This document shows positions 24,542-31,366 of a DNA stretch of 64,000 nt, piece by piece. The DNA is from WJJR01 sp964440935 (GTDB lineage: Bacteria > Zixibacteria > MSB-5A5 > WJJR01): assembly GCA_964440935.1 (NCBI GenBank), contig CAYTTY010000017.1:3912-67911 (forward strand). Direction: 5' to 3'. A program made the translations under genes and the position numbers. Under the pieces are notes generated by a model. The model saw nothing but the letters and a program-made list of their open reading frames with translations. It made no database searches and had not been told where the DNA came from. Numbering within the stretch: position 1 is the stretch's first letter; every line of letters begins with the position of its first letter.

Positions 24542-27472
24542 ATGAAACTCGAACGACTCACAGACTTCGGCATCTCCGACTGGTTTATCGCGCGGTGGCG
24601 TGAGACGATCGGCGGCAACCTGCTCGACTGGCAGGCTGATGCGATTCGTCACTTCGATCTGTTCGGGCAGCGCACGTCATCCGACCGTCACAACCTGATG
24701 GTGATCGCACCGACATCATCGGGAAAGACTCTGCTCGCCGAACTGGCGATGGCGCATGCGCTCACGCGCCGTCGCAAGGCGGTGTATGTCGCGCCGTTGA
24801 AGGCGTTGACGATGCAGAAGTACGATCACCTGCGCACGGTGTTCGGGCCACTGGGATTCCGTGTCGTGGTGTCGACCCGCGACAACCGCAGCGCCGACGG
24901 TCTGTTGCGGCGGGGTGCATTTGATATCGCTGTGACGGTTTATGAAAAATGGCAAAACCTCTTACTGACACATCTCGATTTGCTGACGGCTGTTGATCTG
25001 ATCGTATTTGACGAACCGCAGTTGTTGCTCGACCCCAAGCGCGGGCCGGTGGTGGCACATCTGTTTGACACGCTGGCGAATGTCGCCAACGCGCCGCGCG
25101 TGCTGCTGTTGGCGGCGCGCCTGCCGCAAGCCGAACCGTTGGCGCAATACCTGAACGCGTCGGTGCAACGCGTGCATCGCCGCCCGGTGGAACTGCGTTT
25201 GGGCGTGCTCAACAACGGACGGTTCCATTTTCGTGAACACAATTCGACGACCGTCGGTGATGAAACGTTACCGTGGAATGATCATCTCTCCGACACCGAA
25301 CAACCGGCGGCGTTGCTCGACACCCTGGCGGGGCGCGGCGAACGGGTCCTGGTGTTCTGCCCGTCGAAAGCCGAATGCCACCGTCGCGCGCAACTGCTTG
25401 CCGACCGTCGCGAGACATCATTTGAATTGAGCGACGACGACGAGTGGCGTCTGCACAGCGGACCGTCCCTGGCGCCGTCGCTGTTGCAGTGGCTGGCACG
25501 CGGTGTCGGTGTGCATCACGCCGACTTGACACCGCATCAACGCGCGCTCGTCGAATCGTTGTTCACCGCCGGACAAGTGAATGTGGTGTTTTGCACCGGC
25601 ACGCTGGCGTGGGGTGTGAATTTACCGGCGACGACGGTGTTTATCGATGCGCAAAAATACACGACCGGTCCGCACGCGGGCCGTCTGGTTCCGATACCAC
25701 TGAACCGTTTGGAATTCGAAGGTATGGCGGGGCGCGCCGGGCGCTTGGGAGTGACGGCACGGACTATGCCCCCCGAGTCATCGTCGCACACTCCCATCGG
25801 GCGCGGCATTCTCTGGGGACGCACCCCCTGCGAAGCCGATCTGCTGTGGCAGACCTACATCGCGCCTGAGCCCGGACTCACGGATGCCGCCGCGTACGGC
25901 GCCCCGCCGGCCTTCGCCCCTCTGCAACGATTGTTGAACTGGGTGGTCGCTGGATTGGTACGGTCGGCGGACGAGGCGGAGACGTTGGCGGAGCGGTCGC
26001 CGTTTGGGGAATGCACAAGATTGGATTCTCCATCAACGCATACAACAGCTGTAGCAACACGCGCTTCGGCACCTCGCGGTGTTCCCCCTCACCCCGACCC
26101 TCTCCCCCACGGCAAAAAACCGCCGTGGGGGAGAGGGAGTTTGTTTGCTCCCTCTCCCCCCGGGCTTTTTCGGGGGGAGAGGGCTGGGGTGAGGGGGGCA
26201 TGGTCCGAAGCCGCGGCGCAACTGGCCGGCGCCGGGATGGTGCAAACCGACGGCAGTGGGCACCTGGTGCCGACACCGCGCGGATCGAAAACCGCCGCGG
26301 CCGGACTGTCGGTGTCGGCGGCGATAGCGCTCACACAGGCATGGGAAGCGTGCAACGATTTCGATCCGGCGTTGTGGACCGCGTTTCTTTCCACACTTCC
26401 CGAAGCTGCCGATGCGCGGTTGTGGTGGTCGAACAATGCACCGTATCGATCGTCGCATCACAACGGCAACATGATCGAAAGCGAATGGCGACGCCGGTTC
26501 GGCGAGGGATTTGATGAATCGATTGCGCGACGGTTCACCGACGATCCGTCGTGCATCACCGCACACATTCCCAATGACAATGCGCAAACACGCGCGATGC
26601 TGACGGCGCTGGTGCTCGACGACTGGGCGGCGGGCACGTCGACACGCCACCTCGAACAGGACTACCGTCTGCCGGTGGGCCGTCTCGAACCGGTCGCCGA
26701 CATGCTGGCGTGGCTGCTCGATGCGGCGGCAACATTGGCGGACACGGTACCGGATGCGCGGCGGTTTGTGCGCGACTGCCATCGGGCGGCGTTTGAAATC
26801 GGGCATGGGTTGCGCGCCGATGCGGAACCATTGGTTGATGCACTCGGACGGCTGGTGCCACGTCAAACGTTGCTCGATTTGATCGCGCGCGGATGGAGCG
26901 ACCCGGCCATCATTGCCGGGCGGCGCACCGCCGACCTGGCGGGCATCGCTCCGTCCGACATTGTCAGCGAGATCATACGGCGGTGCCGTGAGTGGACCGA
27001 AGCACACGATACGACACAAGCAAGTGGTCATACCACATCACGCAAAAATACGAAACGGGCAAAGGAGGATATCATGTCACCAATTCTGCATTTGAGCGGC
27101 GCCCCCTGCCGGGCGCGGATAGCGGTCGAACTCGCGGGCCGTCCCCTGACGCTGCGCCTGAAAAGCTTCAAGTATCTGCTGGCGCTGGCGACCGCGCGGT
27201 ATCTCACCCGCGACGGATGGATCGCCAAAACCGACATCGAAGCCGGCGAAAATCAGATCAAGTATCTGTATCAACTGCGACGCGAACTGTCGCAGGCCGG
27301 ACACACCGCCGACAACCTGATCGAAAACGACGGCAACGGACGGTACCGTCTGACCCTGCCGACGCAGGCGATCCGTTTCGAACTGAGCCGTCTGCTCGAA
27401 CACAACGACTGGGAAATTCGGTCGCGCGCCGAGCAGTTGGCGGTGGCGGTGGATAACGCCGAAGCGGCATAA
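24542..27472 (+). CDS. Ski2/Hel308-like superfamily 2 helicase with C-terminal winged-helix-like domain
   Basis: 976 residues from the ATG at 24542 (M-K-L-E-R-L-T-D-F-G), chosen because the earlier frame is repeat sequence. Walker A A-P-T-S-S-G-K-T at 56-63, a DExH-like D-E-P-Q near 157 (the usual His replaced by Gln), G-V-N-L-P-A-T-T near 360 and motif VI M-A-G-R-A-G-R-L-G near 394 place it with Ski2/Hel308 DNA/RNA helicases. Residues about 515-553 are a translated palindromic repeat. The last 132 residues follow an internal AAAGGAGG-ATG and may be made separately. It sits between a RAYT and HicAB. Predicted ATP-driven 3'-5' unwinding; a repair or defence role is possible. Confidence 0.75.
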   Translation: MKLERLTDFGISDWFIARWRETIGGNLLDWQADAIRHFDLFGQRTSSDRHNLMVIAPTSSGKTLLAELAMAHALTRRRKAVYVAPLKALTMQKYDHLRTVFGPLGFRVVVSTRDNRSADGLLRRGAFDIAVTVYEKWQNLLLTHLDLLTAVDLIVFDEPQLLLDPKRGPVVAHLFDTLANVANAPRVLLLAARLPQAEPLAQYLNASVQRVHRRPVELRLGVLNNGRFHFREHNSTTVGDETLPWNDHLSDTEQPAALLDTLAGRGERVLVFCPSKAECHRRAQLLADRRETSFELSDDDEWRLHSGPSLAPSLLQWLARGVGVHHADLTPHQRALVESLFTAGQVNVVFCTGTLAWGVNLPATTVFIDAQKYTTGPHAGRLVPIPLNRLEFEGMAGRAGRLGVTARTMPPESSSHTPIGRGILWGRTPCEADLLWQTYIAPEPGLTDAAAYGAPPAFAPLQRLLNWVVAGLVRSADEAETLAERSPFGECTRLDSPSTHTTAVATRASAPRGVPPHPDPLPHGKKPPWGRGSLFAPSPPGLFRGERAGVRGAWSEAAAQLAGAGMVQTDGSGHLVPTPRGSKTAAAGLSVSAAIALTQAWEACNDFDPALWTAFLSTLPEAADARLWWSNNAPYRSSHHNGNMIESEWRRRFGEGFDESIARRFTDDPSCITAHIPNDNAQTRAMLTALVLDDWAAGTSTRHLEQDYRLPVGRLEPVADMLAWLLDAAATLADTVPDARRFVRDCHRAAFEIGHGLRADAEPLVDALGRLVPRQTLLDLIARGWSDPAIIAGRRTADLAGIAPSDIVSEIIRRCREWTEAHDTTQASGHTTSRKNTKRAKEDIMSPILHLSGAPCRARIAVELAGRPLTLRLKSFKYLLALATARYLTRDGWIAKTDIEAGENQIKYLYQLRRELSQAGHTADNLIENDGNGRYRLTLPTQAIRFELSRLLEHNDWEIRSRAEQLAVAVDNAEAA
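26084..26198. repeat. GC-rich palindromic repeat inserted in frame within the helicase gene
   Basis: Two hairpins, CTCTCCCCCACGGC...GCCGTGGGGGAGAG and CTCTCCCCCCGGGC...CCGGGGGGAGAG, are bracketed by CCCCTCACCCC and GGGGTGAGGGG. The same unit is intergenic at 18602-18681 and 20145-20303. Here it keeps the helicase frame open, adding about 38 residues rich in Pro, Gly and Arg. The adjoining 26014-26083 may belong to the insertion too. Confidence 0.85.
27062..27076 (+). promoter_or_regulatory. Strong internal ribosome-binding site and in-frame ATG
   Basis: AAGGAGG is followed after 6 bases by ATG at 27074, in the helicase frame. It would start a 132-residue protein (M-S-P-I-L-H-L-S-G-A-P-C to 27472) corresponding to the C-terminal domain. 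It is a better Shine-Dalgarno match than that of the full-length gene. Confidence 0.55.
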
Positions 27473-27476
27473 TAAT

Positions 27477-27504
27477 GTAGGGTGGGGCCAAACACCCACC
27501 CTAC
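27477..27504. terminator. Hairpin downstream of the helicase gene
   Basis: GTAGGGTGGGGCCAAACACC then CACCCTAC gives a 10-11 bp stem. There is no strong T-run, so this may be a dispersed repeat acting as a terminator. A related hairpin lies at 28819-28845. Confidence 0.5.
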
Positions 27505-27719
27505 AAACTTCAGTGGGACAGACATTTTGTCCTGAGCAGAGTGGAAGGATCTTGTCTGTCCCCAGCCGCGTAGCGGCGACGCGTTGTTCCAATTAGGAAC
27601 ACCGAATAGAACTGCGGAGAACCTGGGCAGTGGATGCAAACCGTTGACGTGGGGATTGGATTCAATCTAGATTGGATAGCCGACTGCGATTCTGAAGCAC
27701 CAAGCATGGTTTTCCACCG

Positions 27720-27920
27720 ATGAAGGTTCGAGAACTCATAAAGACACTCGAGGACGACGGTTGGAGGGAAGTAAGAACGCGTGGGAGCCACCGTCAGTTC
27801 CATCACGCAATCAAGCCCGGCACCGTCACCGTATCAGGACATGACGGTGCCGATGTCCCACCCGGGACGTTATCCAGCGTGCTGAAGCAGGCTGGACTTA
27901 GACGCGGAGATAAACAATGA
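27720..27920 (+). CDS. hicA: HicA-type mRNA interferase toxin
   Basis: 66 residues, normal for HicA. HicA toxins have a double-stranded-RNA-binding-like fold and cleave mRNA using one histidine. The motif G-S-H-R-Q-F-H-H at about residues 23-30 contains it, after the usual L-E-D-D-G-W-x-x-V-R-T-R lead. The end (V-P-P-G-T-L-S-S-V-L-K-Q-A-G-L) is typical. The TGA overlaps the hicB ATG. The toxin coming first is the standard hicAB order. Probably represses growth when HicB is lost. Confidence 0.9.
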   Translation: MKVRELIKTLEDDGWREVRTRGSHRQFHHAIKPGTVTVSGHDGADVPPGTLSSVLKQAGLRRGDKQ

Positions 27921-28132
27921 AGTACTTGGTCGTAGTCGAACGGGGTGAACAGGGCTGGGGCGCACATGTGCCCGATCTTCCCGGTTGCATCGCAGCCGCA
28001 GACACACGTGATCAAGTCATTAATCTGATCCGCGAGGCCATTGAGTTCCATATCGAGGGAATGAAGCAACAGGGCGAGACCATTCCGGAGCCACATTCTG
28101 AGGGAACCATCATCGAAATATCGGCCGCTTGA
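27917..28132 (+). CDS. hicB: HicB-type antitoxin
   Basis: 71 residues, the short form of HicB with a partial RNase-H-like fold (Y-L-V-V-V-E-R-G-E-Q-G-W-G-A-H-V-P-D-L-P-G-C) and I-R-E-A-I-E-F-H-I-E-G-M helices. The C-terminus ends G-T-I-I-E-I-S-A-A with no helix-turn-helix DNA-binding tail, so autoregulation would need another protein or the complex. Start ATG at 27917 overlaps the toxin stop. Confidence 0.9.
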   Translation: MKYLVVVERGEQGWGAHVPDLPGCIAAADTRDQVINLIREAIEFHIEGMKQQGETIPEPHSEGTIIEISAA

Positions 28133-28235
28133 TGCCCAACAGTCCCCGCCAACTTCTTATTGTGTACTCACCAATGAGCACCGGGAAACGCGCAGACAGG
28201 AAGAGGCCGCCTTATAAGTTTACACCATTCATCTT

Positions 28236-28525
28236 CTAAAGCGAATGTCAGAAGTATTTTCCGTTTGGGATTGCGATCCGTACTGTCGCCAGGGCTCCCC
28301 GCTGTCATCCCCGCGAAAGCGGGGATCCATTTTGCTTTTGGCCACCACTCAAAGTCTGAACTTGGATTCCCGCTTTCGCGGGAATGACAACGAGTTATAG
28401 CAATTATCACAATTCCGTTCCGGTGTTCGAGGTCGTCGCATGGCCGTCCAGGCCAGAGGGTACGGGCGAGGCGCCCGTACTACATCGCCTTCTCAATCGG
28501 AAGATAGTTCTGAGAATCGCTCTAA
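28236..28525. repeat. Inverted-repeat element copy C (composite, about 290 bp)
   Basis: Starts TAAAGCGAATGTCAGAAGTA with TTTTCCG after it and ends GAGAATCGCTCTA. It contains the TGTCATCCCCGCGAAAGCGG repeat, an internal TATAGCAATTATCACAATTCC junction at 28395-28415 and the GTACGGGCGAGGCGCCCGTAC hairpin. Copy F at 55661-55948 is the same composite in the same order. With 28133-28235 and 28526-28818 this leaves a 700-base gene-free region. Bases 28540-28680 hold further small inverted repeats (GGGGCAGACA...TCTGCCCC, TGTAGGGGCGCACAC). Confidence 0.7.
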
Positions 28526-28818
28526 TCAGTCCACGTGGGGGCAGACACACAGGTCTGCCCCTACAGGTTGTAGGGGCGCACACTTCGACTCCGCTCAATG
28601 CAAGCGGCTGTGCGCCCACACTCCGCGACGTATGGGATATCCTCGGAGTGTCTGCACCATTAAGATTCAAAAACCGAGTGAATCAGAAACCTTGTCCCGA
28701 GCTTGTCGAGGGATCTTGTCTGACTGCTCTTCAACACACCATTACGCCCGGTGCTACATTGTGTCGCGCCTACGGCGATAGATCACACTCGGTGCAAACA
28801 AATCACGTACTGCGCAAA

Positions 28819-28845
28819 GGTGGGTGCAAAGCACCCACCCTACAC
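28819..28845. terminator. Hairpin at the end of the SnoaL/MBL operon
   Basis: GGTGGGTGCAAAGCACCCACC is a 9-bp stem, read on the minus strand just after the SnoaL-like gene stop (28840-28842 lies inside the region). A similar stem follows the helicase at 27477-27504. Confidence 0.5.
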
Positions 28846-29277
28846 GACTTCCGGTTCCGGCAATACGGCCAATTGCTGCATGATTGTAATGTTATCCGGG
28901 AACAGCCAGGTCTCGGCGATCTTGCCGTTCTTCAAACGGTATTGCACCATCCCGGTGAAATCGACGTTGCGGCCGGTTGCGGGAATACCGAGATACTCGC
29001 CGACGTGCGTGCCGCGTACGGTGAAACGTACGGCCACACGATCATCCTCGGCCGTCATGTCATCGATATCCGATTCCAGATTTGCGAACGCAGCACCGAG
29101 TGATTCGAAAAACACACGATACGATGCCAGACTGTCGGGATTTGGGCCGGGGAAACCGTGCGTGACGATGTCCGGCGATACCGTTTCTTCGATCACGTCG
29201 AGTTCGCCGCGGTGCGTGTCATCGAAGAACCGACGGACGACGGCTTTGTTGTTCTCGATGGATGATGTGACTGACAT
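28840..29277 (-). CDS. SnoaL-like protein
   Basis: 145 residues from ATG 29277 with GGGAGAG upstream. The NTF2-like SnoaL fold is indicated by N-K-A-V-V-R-R-F-F-D-D at the N-terminus, D-I-V-T-H-G-F-P-G, a G-T-H-x-G-x-Y-L-G-I-P-A-T-G-R motif and I-A-E-T-W-L-F-P-D. Members include polyketide cyclases, but most such stand-alone proteins have no known substrate. Second gene of a unit with the MBL-fold protein 48 bases upstream. Confidence 0.85.
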   Translation of the reverse strand: MSVTSSIENNKAVVRRFFDDTHRGELDVIEETVSPDIVTHGFPGPNPDSLASYRVFFESLGAAFANLESDIDDMTAEDDRVAVRFTVRGTHVGEYLGIPATGRNVDFTGMVQYRLKNGKIAETWLFPDNITIMQQLAVLPEPEVV

Positions 29278-29325
29278 AACTCTCTCCCTTAATGTCTAAA
29301 TCTACACGAATGGACTGATTGGTTG

Positions 29326-30126
29326 TCACGGCGCCATGCCGGCCATCATCTGTTCGAATGCCTCCTGATCGGGACCGACAAACGGCTGCGCGTTTGGAGC
29401 GGCGGCGAGATGCGCAAGCAACGTATCGGTCATGCCGAATGCCGGCGGCAAATGGCCGCTGAGAACGGCTTTGGGATTGAGACTACGTACCGCGGCCAGT
29501 GATTGATCAAACGCTTTGGGATCGATCCGATGCAACCACGGTGAGTCAACCGTCGACCACGTCACCAGTCCCTCACGCAACGTGTCGGGCACGATATCTG
29601 ATGCCAATTCGGCGGGCTCATGCATCAACGCCCCAAAACAATCGGCGCTGAAGAAAAACTGCGTATCGGGATCGAAGGCACCGGCGGTTTCGGGTGCATC
29701 AAACGCCGGTGGCGCAACTGCTACCAACTTGCGTCCACCGGCATCGAGTGTCTGACCGGGATTCAGCAAATGCACATTCGGAATCTCGTGACCCAACAGA
29801 CCCAACTTGCCGAACCCGAGAAAGCTGGTGACCACACACGCGTGTGGCGCGGCTTCGAGAATCGGCATAAGGTTGCCGACATGATCCGGATCGGCATGCG
29901 TGATCCAGATCCAACGCAATTCCTCAGGTGCGATCACCGACCGCAATGCCATCATGAACTCGCCGCGCAATCCCAGCAATCCGGTATCGATCAGAATCGG
30001 TTCACGCCCCATAATGAGGTAAGCGTTCACCGGCAGCATTCCCGCTCCCGGCACCGGCAGACTGGCCGGCAAAATCCAGGTGTCGCCGGCGATCCTGCGT
30101 GGCTCGTGCATCTGTGGTCCGTTCAT
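29326..30126 (-). CDS. MBL-fold metallohydrolase (ODP-like)
   Basis: 266 residues from ATG 30126, with AAAGGAGG upstream. The metal-binding motif is T-H-A-D-P-D-H-V-G-N (H-x-D-x-D-H), with further ligands in F-S-A-D-C-F-G and L-S-G-H-L-P-P. T-H-x-D-P-D-H is the form seen in flavodiiron (ODP) proteins, but no flavodoxin domain is attached. Divergently transcribed from a TetR regulator, which probably controls it with the SnoaL-like gene. Substrate unknown. Confidence 0.85.
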   Translation of the reverse strand: MNGPQMHEPRRIAGDTWILPASLPVPGAGMLPVNAYLIMGREPILIDTGLLGLRGEFMMALRSVIAPEELRWIWITHADPDHVGNLMPILEAAPHACVVTSFLGFGKLGLLGHEIPNVHLLNPGQTLDAGGRKLVAVAPPAFDAPETAGAFDPDTQFFFSADCFGALMHEPAELASDIVPDTLREGLVTWSTVDSPWLHRIDPKAFDQSLAAVRSLNPKAVLSGHLPPAFGMTDTLLAHLAAAPNAQPFVGPDQEAFEQMMAGMAP

Positions 30127-30154
30127 CCTCGTCCTCCTTTCGCTACAACATCCG

Positions 30155-30179
30155 CCACTATATTGCGTAAACAGTAGTG
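30155..30179. promoter_or_regulatory. Possible TetR operator in the divergent promoter region
   Basis: CACTATATTGCGTAAACAG then TAGTG forms an imperfect inverted repeat with CACTA/TAGTG arms, midway between the MBL gene and the TetR gene. TetR proteins commonly bind such sites between divergent genes. Proposed by position and symmetry only. Confidence 0.35.
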
Positions 30180-30255
30180 TTGATGTAATTACGGAAACCG
30201 GACCGATTCGGTTGCGTTGGAAGATGATTTTTATCAGATTTTTCGAGGAGGCCTG

Positions 30256-30861
30256 ATGGCACCGAAACGCAAATACAACATGGGGCGTCGCCGGGATCGC
30301 ATCAACGAGACCCGAGCGCGGATCGTCAAGGCGACCATCGCGTTACATGAGGAAATCGGCGGTGCGCGGACGACCATCAGTGCCATCGCCGAACGCGCCG
30401 GGGTTGAACGCCTGACAGTGTACCGCCATTTCCCGGACGAGACAGCTCTATTCCACGCCTGTACCTCTCACTGGCTGACGCTGAATGCTCCCCCGAGTCC
30501 GGAGGATTGGTCGGAGATCACCGATCCGGAAGAGCGGACCCGGACGGCGCTGGAGACATTCGCCTCATATTATCGTGCGACCGCGCCGATGTGGGGATCA
30601 TCGTATCGCGATCTCGACGATGTCCCGGCCCTCGCCGAGCCGATGGCCCGTTTTCATCAGCATTTGGCCTCGATTCGGGATGATCTCCTCGCGGCCTGGA
30701 GGCCCATCAAATCGCGGCGACAAACGCTGAGCGCTCTGATCGACCATGCACTCCACTTTCAGACCTGGCAGTCGTTTGCGCGCAATCAACTGAAGGACAA
30801 TGACATAGCCAAACTGCTGACGCTCTGTATAACGTCTGCAGTGCACCCTAAACGATCTTAG
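30256..30861 (+). CDS. TetR-family transcriptional regulator
   Basis: 201 residues from ATG 30256 with CGAGGAGG upstream. The N-terminal helix-turn-helix is clear: I-S-A-I-A-E-R-A-G-V-E-R-L-T-V-Y-R-H-F then P-D-E-T-A-L-F. The C-terminal ligand-binding domain is helical and variable. Divergent from the MBL-fold/SnoaL unit, its likely target. Ligand unknown. Confidence 0.92.
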   Translation: MAPKRKYNMGRRRDRINETRARIVKATIALHEEIGGARTTISAIAERAGVERLTVYRHFPDETALFHACTSHWLTLNAPPSPEDWSEITDPEERTRTALETFASYYRATAPMWGSSYRDLDDVPALAEPMARFHQHLASIRDDLLAAWRPIKSRRQTLSALIDHALHFQTWQSFARNQLKDNDIAKLLTLCITSAVHPKRS

Positions 30862-30933
30862 TCGCCCCCTTCATTTCCGGGCACAAAATGTCGAGAATCT
30901 GCGTATAAGAGCACAGAGCAAGATAACAGTCTC

Positions 30934-31245
30934 ATGATTAGGACCTCACGATCGATCAGTTCCAAACTTCTCGCCACAGCGGCGCTGGTAGGCTACGTCT
31001 GCCTGATTCTGACCTCCCTGGCGGTCGTGGCCGAAGCACAGTGTTGTGAGGACAGTGGTCAGGACGAGCCTTGCGAGCAGTTGGGTCATTGCCGCTGTGC
31101 GTGCGGTCTATGGGGGCTCTCCCCGACTGCGGTCGCGCTTCCTCAACCGCGTCCGGCTGACCGCATCGAGAACACTGAATTCTATCCCGCACCGGCCGAT
31201 CGTGTTGATGATTTGTTCCGTCCTCCGCGCGTGTTGAACGCGTAA
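30934..31245 (+). CDS. Small Cys-rich exported protein at the head of the RND operon
   Basis: 103 residues from ATG 30934. A signal peptide with a long hydrophobic core (L-L-A-T-A-A-L-V-G-Y-V-C-L-I-L-T-S-L) is cut near A-E-A-Q. The mature N-terminus is cysteine-rich (Q-C-C-E-D, E-P-C-E, G-H-C-R-C-A-C-G-L), a likely soft-metal site. A Pro-rich tail follows. A possible -10 (TATAAG) lies at 30904-30909. It precedes the adaptor gene by 121 bases and is probably a periplasmic metal-binding accessory. No family recognised. Confidence 0.6.
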   Translation: MIRTSRSISSKLLATAALVGYVCLILTSLAVVAEAQCCEDSGQDEPCEQLGHCRCACGLWGLSPTAVALPQPRPADRIENTEFYPAPADRVDDLFRPPRVLNA

Positions 31246-31366
31246 AAAATGTTCCCATTTCCGTTTTAGAACACACGTGATCACGCAACGTTGCGTCAGC
31301 AACGGCTTCATCGTGACCACGTTCAACACGCATCATCGCGGGCATCGTGCCTGCGAGGAGGACACC

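Noticed and set aside
27720..28132. hicAB as part of the helicase unit in a new defence system
   Set aside because: The pair is a standard HicAB with its own overlap, separated from the helicase by a hairpin and 247 bases; no sign of functional coupling.
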